Of a stretch of 64,000 nucleotides of DNA, positions 25,222-33,095 are shown piece by piece (the stretch's first letter is position 1; each line of letters begins with the position of its first letter). A model generated the notes under the pieces. That model had not been told where the DNA came from and ran no database searches. It saw only the letters and a list, made by a program, of their open reading frames with translations. The stretch covers positions 533,065-597,064 of the forward strand of contig NZ_WTUZ01000022.1 of NCBI RefSeq assembly GCF_009882985.1, in the 5' to 3' direction. Both the position numbers and the translations under genes were made by a program. Origin of the DNA: Paenibacillus silvestris (lineage in GTDB: Bacteria > Bacillota > Bacilli > Paenibacillales > NBRC-103111).

Positions 25222-26331
25222 ATGTGGAAAAGGCTGAAACTTGCAGCAATCGGGAGTATGGCTATCGTTCTAGCGACAACAACGGCTTGTGGGAAAGATA
25301 ATGCGCCCCCCAATAACTCAGCACCAACGCCGAATGGAGTGACACAATCAGGCACAGGCACTGCGTTGCCGCACAGCTTGTCCCAAGCAGGGAACGGGAT
25401 AACGAAATTAGGCAATGACGATGCTGTTTTACCCATTAAAGTAATCAACAATGTCAAATATGTTGCAGCCAGTGAACTCATTCAAACATTAAAGTATCAA
25501 TCCGAGTGGGATGCTGGTAGCCAGAAGCTGCTGATTGGCGATAATGACGCAAATTTCGAAATATCTGCAAATTCCAATAAAGCGATGAAGGATGGAGCAG
25601 AAATCCATGTAGGCGAGCCATTCGTCAAAGAAGGCGATGCTGTCTACTTGCCTGTCTCGGCCATTGCGGACTTATTTCAAGATGAGATGTCATATGATGT
25701 AAGTAGCAATCAACTGAACATCCATCCTTCGCCTGATGGTTCGCTTGAGAACGAAGATTCTCCTGACCCCAGCGCGGATACACCGGAGCTGGCATTTGCA
25801 GACGACCCGAATGATCCCTTCAAAGGAAACGCAGCGGATGGAGCGAACCCAGCCTCCTTGGGGCTGCCTATCGAAGATGATCCGCAGGTATGGGCTTCCT
25901 CTGGGGAGAAGGCAATTCCAGTTCTGAAAAATATCAATATTAATGCCTTGATTAACAAAGGTGAGCAATATAAAGGGGTTAAATATAAATTCGGTACAGG
26001 TCCATATCCTCAAACCGGTAAATTTGATTGCTCAACGTTTACCCAATACGTGTATGGGAAATACAGCGTTAAGCTTCCGAGATTGGCTCGCGAACAAGCA
26101 GCGTTGGGCAAATTGGTTAGTCGAAAATCTTTGCGCAAAGGGGATTTAATGTTTTTCTATGTCCCAGGCCGTTTCAAAACAAATAAAAAAGTCGGACATG
26201 TGGGCATCTATATTGGTAATATGCAAATGCTGCATGCCTCCCCGGAGCCAAAGAATGGGGTACAGATTAGTAATATCAATAAAGCGTACTGGAAAAAAAC
26301 GTTCCTTCGTGCGAAACGTGTTGTAACTTAA
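25222..26331 (+). CDS. NlpC/P60 family cell-wall endopeptidase with copper-amine-oxidase-like N-domain
   Basis: A 369-residue exported protein. A signal peptide ends near TTAC (weak lipobox, possibly a lipoprotein). Residues about 75-175 resemble the copper amine oxidase N-terminal-like domain common in Paenibacillus wall proteins (INNVKYVAASELI...LLIG...VYLPVSAIADLF). After an acidic Pro-rich linker, the last 130 residues are an NlpC/P60 domain. Its catalytic triad residues are visible as FDCSTFTQYVY (Cys), KVGHVGIYIG (His) and LHASPEP (second His). It would cut D-Glu-diamino acid bonds in peptidoglycan. ATG 25222 is chosen over an upstream GTG because AGGAG lies in front of it. Confidence 0.88.
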   Translation: MWKRLKLAAIGSMAIVLATTTACGKDNAPPNNSAPTPNGVTQSGTGTALPHSLSQAGNGITKLGNDDAVLPIKVINNVKYVAASELIQTLKYQSEWDAGSQKLLIGDNDANFEISANSNKAMKDGAEIHVGEPFVKEGDAVYLPVSAIADLFQDEMSYDVSSNQLNIHPSPDGSLENEDSPDPSADTPELAFADDPNDPFKGNAADGANPASLGLPIEDDPQVWASSGEKAIPVLKNININALINKGEQYKGVKYKFGTGPYPQTGKFDCSTFTQYVYGKYSVKLPRLAREQAALGKLVSRKSLRKGDLMFFYVPGRFKTNKKVGHVGIYIGNMQMLHASPEPKNGVQISNINKAYWKKTFLRAKRVVT

Positions 26332-26338
26332 AGCGTTC

Positions 26339-26373
26339 AAGTCTATCCTTAGGGGTAGGCTTTTATTATTTTC
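26339..26373 (+). terminator. Terminator after the NlpC/P60 gene
   Basis: AGTCTATCC pairs with GGGGTAGGCT (with G-T wobbles), followed by TTTTATTATTTT. Confidence 0.75.
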
Positions 26374-26448
26374 TGTCAAGGTGAAACAAAAGGTCGGCTC
26401 ATGCGTTTTATCTAGTATGAAGTCATCGATGAAGGAGGATGAAACCGA

Positions 26449-26670
26449 ATGACAATTACACTTTTGGAAAAATTGGCGGATGGACAGCTTTTGAAAATTA
26501 GTGAACGTCCATGGGATGAGAAGCTGATGCAAGCCCTAGACGCAGCGAATTATGTGCTCATTGGTGGTAAGGAATATGAAATGATCGAAGGAAGATTGAA
26601 TTTAGATTTGAATGTGTTTGAGCTATTATTAGTTGCAATTGGTTCTGAAGGGGGAGGGAACAAGCAGTGA
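26449..26670 (+). CDS. Small hypothetical protein (73 aa), first gene of the ATP-grasp/DUF350 cluster
   Basis: A 73-residue acidic cytosolic protein preceded by GAAGGAGG. It has no signal or TM segment. A predicted alpha/beta content is suggested by LEKLADGQLLKISERPWDE and ANYVLIGGKEYEMIEGRLNL. Its last codons overlap the GTG start of the next gene, so it is part of the five-gene translationally coupled cluster (26449-29609). I do not recognise the family. It occupies the place where other ATP-grasp/DUF350 operons carry small substrate-like or accessory proteins, but that role is inference. Confidence 0.7.
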   Translation: MTITLLEKLADGQLLKISERPWDEKLMQALDAANYVLIGGKEYEMIEGRLNLDLNVFELLLVAIGSEGGGNKQ

Positions 26671-27371
26671 AAAGACCGCTCAAGGTATTTTCAGCTTCTA
26701 TAAGTCTGGTGCTAGTCGGGCAGCTTCTGCTGTTACCAGCCTATGCCGCGGAGACGCCAGCACCGAATACTGCCTCCTCCAAGCTTGTCGAATGGTCTAA
26801 TGATGAAGTGAAAGCCTATTTCGACCCAGCGGTTGACTGGAATTTACCTATTCCTCCCTCAGCGGGCGCAGCTTCACCATCGCCTTCTCCAACACCTACA
26901 GCAGGCAGCGGCGGTTCCACAGGAGGCAGCACGGCGCCTATTATTGTAAATAATTATGGTGGTGGCAGCGGGTTTGGATGGGACGATCTGCTCTTATACC
27001 ATCTTATTTTCAATAGCCCAAGTCCTTATTCCTCAAGCAATTGGGGGAGCAGTCATCGTTCTTATTATTATCGATCCAATACACCCTATGTTACCAAGTC
27101 ATATCAACCTAGCACGTTCTCCAATCGATCCACGACCAAAGCACCAACGACGTCAAGTGGATCTGGAACGTTTACGACCAATAAATCATCCTCATCTACC
27201 ACGAAGTCGGGAACTACAGGGAACACAGGAACTGCAGGAACCACAGGTTCCGTTAGCAGCTCAGGCACGAGCAGCGGCTCAACGTCAAGCTCGAAATCAA
27301 CTTCGACATCAACGGGCAGCATAGGCGGCAAATCGAGTGGTTTCAGCTCCTCATCCAGCTCAGGAGGTTAA
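26667..27371 (+). CDS. Secreted Ser/Thr/Gly-rich protein (234 aa)
   Basis: A secreted protein starting at GTG 26667, inside the stop of the previous gene. The signal peptide runs to about residue 27 (LLLPAYAAE). A Pro-rich spacer and the segment IIVNNYGGGSGFGWDDLLLY are followed by a Tyr/Ser-rich patch (SSHRSYYYRSNTP) and about 100 residues that are almost entirely Ser, Thr and Gly. The C-terminus is SSSSSGG. E. coli YgiB/YjfM (DUF1190), the partner of the homologous ATP-grasp proteins, is likewise Ser/Gly-rich at its end. This could be the Gram-positive counterpart and a possible substrate of the next gene's product; that is inference. Confidence 0.75.
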   Translation: MKRPLKVFSASISLVLVGQLLLLPAYAAETPAPNTASSKLVEWSNDEVKAYFDPAVDWNLPIPPSAGAASPSPSPTPTAGSGGSTGGSTAPIIVNNYGGGSGFGWDDLLLYHLIFNSPSPYSSSNWGSSHRSYYYRSNTPYVTKSYQPSTFSNRSTTKAPTTSSGSGTFTTNKSSSSTTKSGTTGNTGTAGTTGSVSSSGTSSGSTSSSKSTSTSTGSIGGKSSGFSSSSSSGG

Positions 27372-28573
27372 TGCTTGTGGTATTCGAAGTCATAGGCACA
27401 CCAGCTCCGGAAAGAGAGCATAGAGTCCAGAAGCTTGCTGAACTTGGATTCACATGGGCCAATCTAGAAGATGAAGCGTACTGGATTGATCAAATTGTCC
27501 TTATGGAACAAGCCACTTATAACGAGCTAATTCTCGCGGCAGATGCATTGTGGCGCGTATTTGATAAAGCTGTTCGTTACGTGAAAGGGAATAGAGTGAT
27601 TTACCAACAGCTGTCGATTCCCGAAGTGCTCTGGGATGGACTTGACCGGCTGGAACTGGGTGATATAGGGGTGATTAGCCGCTATGCAAGATTTGATTTC
27701 ACTGTGGATCAACAGGGAGGAATCAAACTCTTAGAGCTCAATGCGGACACTCCCACAGGTTATGTGGAAGCGTCGATTGCGACACCGTGGTTATGTGAGC
27801 AGAAAGGTTATACCTCCCCGAATACGGATATGAAAAACTTAATCCGCGCTGCATGGGATATTGAGGCGCCGGATTTCGCTGCATGCATTGCCTATGGCCA
27901 GCACGCGGAAGATACAGGGACCATTGATGCCCTTGTTGCTCATAGCGGAAGAAACATGACATGTGTTGATTGTCTAGATTTGTGGATTGACGAAGGCGTA
28001 GTCAAGGTCGGGGAACAACAAATCATTTCCAGCATGTTCGCACTATATCCAAAGGAATGGATGGGTGTTGATGATGGGGGAGAGGCGCTCTCTTATGCGA
28101 TTGAAGAACAATTCATCCAATTGTTTAATCCATTGCATGCGGTTATTTTGCAATCCAAGGGTCTGCAAGCTATGGTCTGGAGATTGCACACGGAAACCTC
28201 AGCCTTGTTCACCGCGGAAGAACATAAGGCTATAGCTGCTTATATGCTGCCTACCTTTTTTTCTCCTGAGTTGTCAGGGGATTATGTGTCCAAATCCATG
28301 TTTGGAAGAGAAGGGGGCTCGGTCGAGCTCTATGACGCTGCGGGTGAGCTAGAAGTCAAAGACGAAGTTGGCTTTGATACGAGTGTTTTTTTTGAGCGCG
28401 TGTATCAGCAGAGGGCCGATTTGCCCGAGTTATCTTTTGCTCATGGGAATAGGCATTTGCTAACGGGGCTGTTCGTATTGAACGGAACACCTTGTGGTCT
28501 TTTAGGGCGAGCCGGTGGGAAAATTACAGGAAATGCAAGTCAATTTGTACCGATTGGAGTGAAAACACCTTGA
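27371..28573 (+). CDS. Glutathionylspermidine-synthase-like ATP-grasp ligase (YgiC/YjfC family)
   Basis: A 400-residue protein of the GSP_synth ATP-grasp family. Motifs are GDIGVISRYARFDFTVDQQG, KLLELNADTPTGYVEASIA (the ExNxDTP metal/ATP site) and SKSMFGREGGSVELYD (KxxxGREG nucleotide loop). It lacks the amidase half of true glutathionylspermidine synthase. Known members of this branch are predicted to join amino acids, peptides or amines to a protein or peptide carboxylate. It sits directly after a secreted Ser/Gly-rich protein and before a DUF350 membrane protein. This is the YjfC/YgiC context described by Iyer and co-workers for predicted amidoligases. AGGAGG precedes the ATG, which overlaps the previous stop. 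Confidence 0.88.
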   Translation: MLVVFEVIGTPAPEREHRVQKLAELGFTWANLEDEAYWIDQIVLMEQATYNELILAADALWRVFDKAVRYVKGNRVIYQQLSIPEVLWDGLDRLELGDIGVISRYARFDFTVDQQGGIKLLELNADTPTGYVEASIATPWLCEQKGYTSPNTDMKNLIRAAWDIEAPDFAACIAYGQHAEDTGTIDALVAHSGRNMTCVDCLDLWIDEGVVKVGEQQIISSMFALYPKEWMGVDDGGEALSYAIEEQFIQLFNPLHAVILQSKGLQAMVWRLHTETSALFTAEEHKAIAAYMLPTFFSPELSGDYVSKSMFGREGGSVELYDAAGELEVKDEVGFDTSVFFERVYQQRADLPELSFAHGNRHLLTGLFVLNGTPCGLLGRAGGKITGNASQFVPIGVKTP

Positions 28574-29223
28574 AACAAAAACGATTCTGGCTAATGGCGT
28601 CTGTTGTGTTGGTCGTCATAATGATGATCTGGGGTATCAGCAGCTTGTTCAATAAGAAGCCCTCTGTCTTAAGCAAACCGGTCGAAGGAAGTTCCGCAAC
28701 GACAAGCGTTGGCGGCATGGATGGCGATGTGCCTTGGGATTATCAGGTGCAGCAGGCCAAAGTCGGAGATTTGCTTGATGGAGATATGGTTCTGCTGCCA
28801 AACAATGAGCGCATATCGAATGACCAGAACTTTGCAACCGGCGATCAAGTTTATGTGCTTAGCTATATGCAGGCAACGATGAAAACAGACAGTCAAGGGA
28901 AAAACGACGTAACGCTTTCACAGTGGAAACCGATTAAGACCTTCAAAACAAAGGAAGAAGCCGATAAAGATTTGGCTGAACTTAAGGTTGAAATTAAGAC
29001 GGATGTGAAGCTGATAGGTGTTTATAAAACGGAGCTGGATGGCAAATTCCGCTATTTCGCCGTTGCTGATCTGCCAACAGGGCAAAAGGTGAAGCAGCCT
29101 ATTCCTGAAGATCGCTATACTAGCTTTAAAAGCAAGAAAGAAGTTCAGGTTATTTTAGAGGAAGTACACGATTACAGCAATTATGATCAATCTATGGCGA
29201 AGTTTCGGGGGTGGGCAGAATGA
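28570..29223 (+). CDS. Membrane-anchored protein of unknown function (217 aa)
   Basis: The protein starts at TTG 28570, inside the stop of the ATP-grasp gene. One N-terminal TM helix (about residues 7-27, WLMASVVLVVIMMIWGISSL) is followed by an exported hydrophilic domain of about 185 residues. That domain is rich in Lys and Asp and contains LSQWKPIKTFKTKEEADKDL and KTDVKLIGVYKTELDGKFRY. No cysteines and no known catalytic motif were seen. Its end overlaps the DUF350 gene (ATGA). It is specific to this cluster as far as I can tell, and I do not recognise the family. Confidence 0.7.
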   Translation: MKQKRFWLMASVVLVVIMMIWGISSLFNKKPSVLSKPVEGSSATTSVGGMDGDVPWDYQVQQAKVGDLLDGDMVLLPNNERISNDQNFATGDQVYVLSYMQATMKTDSQGKNDVTLSQWKPIKTFKTKEEADKDLAELKVEIKTDVKLIGVYKTELDGKFRYFAVADLPTGQKVKQPIPEDRYTSFKSKKEVQVILEEVHDYSNYDQSMAKFRGWAE

Positions 29224-29609
29224 TAGTCTTGAATATTGTGATCAGTTTATTTGTCATAGTCCTGCTGCAATTTGGAGGGATGTATGTATTTAGCTTAATG
29301 ACGCCCTACCGCGATATGGAAGAAATAAATAAGGGAAACCTAGCCGTTGGAATCACGATGGGTGGTAAATTTGTCGCTACAGCCATCGTGCTGGCGATTG
29401 CCGCATATAGCAATTCCTCGATCTGGCACATGAGTTTGTGGTTTGCGGTAGGTTACGTCTGTTTGCTTGCTACTTACTGGGTGTTCGATTGGTTAACGCC
29501 TGGCGTGAAGCTATCCGATCAGTTAAAAGGCGGAAATGTAGCCGTCGGCACTTTGTTAGCAGCTGTATATATCGGTATTGCTCTTGCCGTCAGCTCGCTT
29601 ATTATCTAG
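29220..29609 (+). CDS. DUF350 family membrane protein (YjfL-like)
   Basis: A 129-residue protein with four predicted TM helices (about 3-23, 45-65, 72-94, 106-128). The duplicated DUF350 motif, an EI/QL...G N.AVG element, occurs twice: EEINKGNLAVGITMGG and DQLKGGNVAVGTLLAA. The internal repeat makes it a two-unit DUF350 protein. In E. coli the YjfL relatives sit with YjfC and YjfM; the role is unknown, though membrane integrity or a stress response has been proposed. It is the last gene of the 26449-29609 cluster. Confidence 0.85.
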   Translation: MIVLNIVISLFVIVLLQFGGMYVFSLMTPYRDMEEINKGNLAVGITMGGKFVATAIVLAIAAYSNSSIWHMSLWFAVGYVCLLATYWVFDWLTPGVKLSDQLKGGNVAVGTLLAAVYIGIALAVSSLII

Positions 29610-29616
29610 AAAAGCA

Positions 29617-30660
29617 TTAAATGGCAATAGTTGAAATCTCGACATCGCTAAGTTGCGAGAGATCCAGGAATTGATTATCGATTCTAATGAGTGGCCGGAA
29701 AAAGTCGGTAGGATTGGTCATGACGATTGTACCGACTCGGCCGTCGCTAAGAGATACTGTTTTCCCGATAAAGTTAGGAATCATGTTACGAATAAATACT
29801 TGTGTGATTTTCGGATCAAGCTGTCCAAAGCTCATCCGGTGAAGCTCTTTAAGCACGAATAAGAGGTCGCGTTTATCTTGATACACACGCTTGCTGATCA
29901 TAGCGCTATACACGTCTGCGACAGCAACGATAAGCGAATAAGAATGAATTTCTGTGCTTTTTTTGCGTAACGGATAGCCTGTACCGTCCATGCGCTCATG
30001 ATGCTGAAGAGCAACGAGTGCCAATGTGTTGTCTTTCAAAGAGTTTTTGATGATTTCATATCCGAAGATGGTATGCTTTTGAATTTCATTGTACTCATCA
30101 TTTGTTAGCTTGCCAGGCTTAAACAGAATTTCCTGGGGAATTTTACATTTTCCAACATCATGCAAGTAGCCGGCTGTACCAATCATAAGAGCTTCTTTCT
30201 CGCTCTTGTTCATCCATTTGGCAATATAGTAGGAAAGCATACCGACTTGTACACTATGCTGAAAAGTGTAATCATCTTGACTGCTTAATGAAAGAAGCAA
30301 GGAAACCACGTCATTCTCTTCCTCAAAGCTCGAAATTAACGGATTGAAAGCGGATTCTATCATGTCCATAGAAAGCTTTTCCCCGTTTTCTGCAGAGCGA
30401 AATATGTCTTTAATGCCGGAGATGCAATCATGGAAAGAACTTAATTGAGCCAGCTTTGCTTTAGAAGATTCTACTGACTCAATTGCGATTTCATTAACCC
30501 TTGGGGCAATATCCACATATTCCACATTATGGCGATTAAGCATCATTATGTCGCTTGCATCCACCACGGTGCCAGCTGATAGAAGATGAAGTCCTTTTGT
30601 ATTGTAGGAATCGGAAATCAGTTTATCACCAACAATTAGTTGAAGTACGTGTATATGCAT
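29617..30660 (-). CDS. HD-GYP domain protein (probable cyclic-di-GMP phosphodiesterase)
   Basis: A 347-residue cytosolic protein. The N-terminal 100 residues match the small domain that often precedes HD-GYP in Firmicutes (GDKLISDSYNTKGLHLLSAG). The catalytic domain spans about residues 125-290: TFQHSVQVGMLSYYIAKWM, GYLHDVGKCKIP (HD), KHTIFGYEII and LQHHERMDGTGYPL (HHExxDGxGYP). Such proteins hydrolyse c-di-GMP to GMP or pGpG. A C-terminal stretch, GRVGTIVMTNPTDFFRPLIRI, resembles the same extension in the second HD-GYP protein at 35577. It converges on the DUF350 cluster with only 7 nt between stops and no visible terminator. Confidence 0.9.
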   Translation of the reverse strand: MHIHVLQLIVGDKLISDSYNTKGLHLLSAGTVVDASDIMMLNRHNVEYVDIAPRVNEIAIESVESSKAKLAQLSSFHDCISGIKDIFRSAENGEKLSMDMIESAFNPLISSFEEENDVVSLLLSLSSQDDYTFQHSVQVGMLSYYIAKWMNKSEKEALMIGTAGYLHDVGKCKIPQEILFKPGKLTNDEYNEIQKHTIFGYEIIKNSLKDNTLALVALQHHERMDGTGYPLRKKSTEIHSYSLIVAVADVYSAMISKRVYQDKRDLLFVLKELHRMSFGQLDPKITQVFIRNMIPNFIGKTVSLSDGRVGTIVMTNPTDFFRPLIRIDNQFLDLSQLSDVEISTIAI

Positions 30661-30706
30661 TGAATTTCCTCTCCCAGTCCTATATTCGTGTAGGTATATT
30701 GTAATA

Positions 30707-31771
30707 CTACATCCCTATATAACGGCTGTAAAGACTTTTGGCTTGAATTAAATCATCCGTTCCTTGAATGAGGACGCGACCATCAGGGAAAATAACCATG
30801 TGCAAATCCGGGCCTGCCTGGAACTTTAAAAGGAACCGATTTCGTTCTACCGAACCTAACGGTTTCAGGCGCTCTTCCCAGTATTCAAGCGGCTTCGCAG
30901 CAGGAACAACAGGATGAATCTGAACCGAGTTACGTCCGCATAAGGATTGAATGGTGTCACCATCAATGTCAGTCTCCAAGTAGTCGTACTGCTTGCTCGC
31001 ACAGGCGGGACAATCCGCTTTTAGTGCCCCGGTCACGTTTATCGAGGAATGCTGATTGAACCAAAGGTCCCACTGCTGCATCCGGAGATTCAGATGTTCG
31101 GTAGCACCAACTAGTAGTTTAAGAGCCTCAGTTGCTTGAAAGGAAGCAACGACATGAATAATTCCGCCTATCACACCAGCTGTATCGCACGTTTCGGTCG
31201 TGCCAGCAGCGGGAGCTTGGGTGAACAAACAACGCAGGCATGGCGTCTGTCCTGGAAGAATCGTCAAAGAGACGCCTCTTGAAGCAACGGCACCGCCATA
31301 AATCCAGGGAATGCCCAATTTGATGCTCACATCGTTAATAAGGAAGCGGACGGAGAAGTTATCCGTGCCGTCCAAAATTAAATCAATATCGCCTAACAAA
31401 TCTTCGGCATTCGTAGCATTCAGATCCATGACATGAGGTTCGATTGTGACGAGTGAGTTCACTAGTTGTAATCGTTTGGCTGCTGCAATTGCCTTAGGAG
31501 TCATCATTGCCGCATCATCTTCGTCGTACAACATTTGTCTTTGCAAATTGCTTGCCTCAACAAAATCGCGATCAATCAAGCGGACATAGCCGACCCCAGC
31601 GCGCACCATATGATTGGCAAGCACTGTGCCTAGCGCACCCATGCCAACGATAGCGACACGACTGCCAATCAGTTTACGCTGCCCTTCTACACCAATAGGG
31701 GAGAAGAGCACTTGTCTTGAATAGCGCGCATCTACCCCATTTTCTTGCTCCGTATGTAAAAATGTGTCCAC
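30707..31771 (-). CDS. MoeB/ThiF-like adenylyltransferase (E1-like)
   Basis: A 354-residue E1-like enzyme that adenylates the C-terminal glycine of MoaD- or ThiS-type sulfur carriers. Motifs are YSRQVLF at the start, ATP loop AIVGMGALGTVLANH, VRLIDRDFVEASNLQRQ, TDNFSVRFLIND, and the zinc pairs CLRC (TPCLRCLF) and CPAC (ADCPACASK). The candidate active-site cysteine is in TCDTAGVIGG. The C-terminal 60-70 residues, ending GTDDLIQAKSLYSRYIGM, resemble a MoeB tail rather than a rhodanese. The start is placed at GTG 31771 with GGAGATGAT nine nt upstream; a TTG at 31786 is the alternative. It follows the MoaD-MoaE fusion gene, its presumed substrate. Confidence 0.87.
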   Translation of the reverse strand: MDTFLHTEQENGVDARYSRQVLFSPIGVEGQRKLIGSRVAIVGMGALGTVLANHMVRAGVGYVRLIDRDFVEASNLQRQMLYDEDDAAMMTPKAIAAAKRLQLVNSLVTIEPHVMDLNATNAEDLLGDIDLILDGTDNFSVRFLINDVSIKLGIPWIYGGAVASRGVSLTILPGQTPCLRCLFTQAPAAGTTETCDTAGVIGGIIHVVASFQATEALKLLVGATEHLNLRMQQWDLWFNQHSSINVTGALKADCPACASKQYDYLETDIDGDTIQSLCGRNSVQIHPVVPAAKPLEYWEERLKPLGSVERNRFLLKFQAGPDLHMVIFPDGRVLIQGTDDLIQAKSLYSRYIGM

Positions 31772-31792
31772 ACAAATCATCTCCAATTCGTT

Positions 31793-32494
31793 CTAATCCG
31801 TAAGTGTTGTTTCTAGCGGATTCCAAGGGCCAGTTTGGCTGCCTTTCCATTCCGAACCATCTTCCCAAATTTCCTTTTTCCAAATAGGTACGATTTGTTT
31901 CAACCGTTCGATTGCATAGCGGCTTGCCTCGTAGCAGCTTGCCCGGTGAGGAGAGGATACGGCAATCACAACACTAGCCTCTGCAATCGCTACCTTCCCG
32001 AGCCGGTGGGTGATAGCAGTAAGTGTGCCCGGCCAACGGTCGGTAATTTCTTGACCGATTGTCTCCATTGTTTTGATTGCCATAGGAACATAAGCTTCAT
32101 ATTCCAGTAGGACCGTGCGTTGACCATACGTCATCTCTCTCGTTGTCCCAATGAAGAGGAGCGAAGCCCCATGATTGGGATGGTTTACTTTGGCCGCAAC
32201 TTGCCGAGCATCAATGGAATCGTAAGTAATTTCATATAACGTGGGCTGCCCTCCCGACACGGGTGGTATGAGAGCAAGCTCATCGGCCGTAGTGACCCAA
32301 TCGCTCTCGTTTGCGTAAGCTTGATTTTTAGCAAAAAAGCAAGTTTTCAGCTGTGGCGCTGCTGCCGGGTACTTGTCCGTGATCAGCTTTCTAAGCTGCT
32401 CAATTGAAACGGCCTCTTGGTCGATTGCTATATGTAGGACGGAAGTCCCGAAGAGTTCAACAAGTCCTGCAAAAAGTTGGATGTTTAAGTTCAC
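31793..32494 (-). CDS. MoaD-MoaE fusion, molybdopterin synthase
   Basis: A single 233-residue chain joins both subunits of molybdopterin synthase. Residues 1-82 are MoaD: a beta-grasp fold beginning MNLNIQLFAGLVELFGTSVL and ending ELALIPPVSGG, where GG is the sulfur-carrying terminus. Residues from about 87 on are MoaE: LLEYEAYVPMAIKTMETIG, HRLGKVAIAEASVVIAVSS, HRASCYEASRYAIERLKQ and VPIWKKEIWEDGSEW, with the conserved lysines. For thiocarboxylate transfer the GG must be freed, so cleavage after it is expected, as reported for mycobacterial MoaX. GTG start with TAGGAG upstream. The pathway genes moaA, moaC and moeA are not in this window. Confidence 0.9.
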   Translation of the reverse strand: MNLNIQLFAGLVELFGTSVLHIAIDQEAVSIEQLRKLITDKYPAAAPQLKTCFFAKNQAYANESDWVTTADELALIPPVSGGQPTLYEITYDSIDARQVAAKVNHPNHGASLLFIGTTREMTYGQRTVLLEYEAYVPMAIKTMETIGQEITDRWPGTLTAITHRLGKVAIAEASVVIAVSSPHRASCYEASRYAIERLKQIVPIWKKEIWEDGSEWKGSQTGPWNPLETTLTD

Positions 32495-32557
32495 AATTTT
32501 GCTCCTAAATGCTTAGTGTGAGAATCCCTTACAGCATATCATATTTTGACCAAGGAA

Positions 32558-32566
32558 TGGTATAAT
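32558..32566 (+). promoter_or_regulatory. Extended -10 promoter of the molybdopterin-domain gene
   Basis: TGGTATAAT is an extended -10 element. No -35 hexamer was found at the usual distance. Transcription from here would begin past an in-frame ATG near 32565, which supports the start chosen at 32625. Confidence 0.5.
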
Positions 32567-32624
32567 GGATAGGGCCTTGGGAATAGCAAAAATGAGCTTA
32601 TGGGATGAAAGGAGAATGGTCAGG

Positions 32625-33095
32625 ATGCAAGCAGATTTACGCATACAAGTGTCAGACCCACATATTGCACACGAAACATTGACAGTACAAGAACTCGTTG
32701 ATCTGGCGGAGATGAAATTGGCGCTTGAGGACCGTGTTCCGAACGTTTCAGGGGATGCATTTGATCTAAAAGCATGGTATCGAAGCTGGAAAAACAGTCG
32801 TGGCGGACAAGCTGAAAGCGAGCCTACGCATGTAAAGGTAGAGGCGGTTGATGAATTTCAAGCGTTAATGTCGTGGTCGGAAGTAGACTCAGCTCTTCTT
32901 CTCTACGCTCAGGACGGAGAACCACTCAAGAAGGGGTACCCCATTCGCTTGTATGTGCCAGATGGAAGCAGTGAATGCCTTAATGTCAAAAGTGTTGTAC
33001 ATATCTGGTTTCTTCATGATGCCCTACTTGGCGAAGAAGCGACCTTTGGATTTAAAAATAAAGTAACGCTCGATGAGCTGAAAATCAAGAAATGA
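32625..33095 (+). CDS. Truncated molybdopterin-binding-domain protein (sulfite-oxidase-like)
   Basis: A 156-residue protein resembling only part of the Oxidored_molyb (sulfite oxidase/YedY) fold. Recognisable parts are LTVQELVDLAEM near the N-terminus, then SALLLYAQDGEPLKKGYPIR followed by LYVPDG and VKSVVHIWF. The last is the conserved block where cofactor enzymes read G.PLR.V.P...G...VKW. Full enzymes of this family exceed 200 residues and hold the cofactor through a cysteine that is absent here. It may therefore be a degenerate or regulatory homologue. ATG 32625 has AAAGGAG about 11 nt upstream. It is divergent from the MoaD-MoaE/MoeB pair, and its stop overlaps the next start. Confidence 0.65.
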   Translation: MQADLRIQVSDPHIAHETLTVQELVDLAEMKLALEDRVPNVSGDAFDLKAWYRSWKNSRGGQAESEPTHVKVEAVDEFQALMSWSEVDSALLLYAQDGEPLKKGYPIRLYVPDGSSECLNVKSVVHIWFLHDALLGEEATFGFKNKVTLDELKIKK

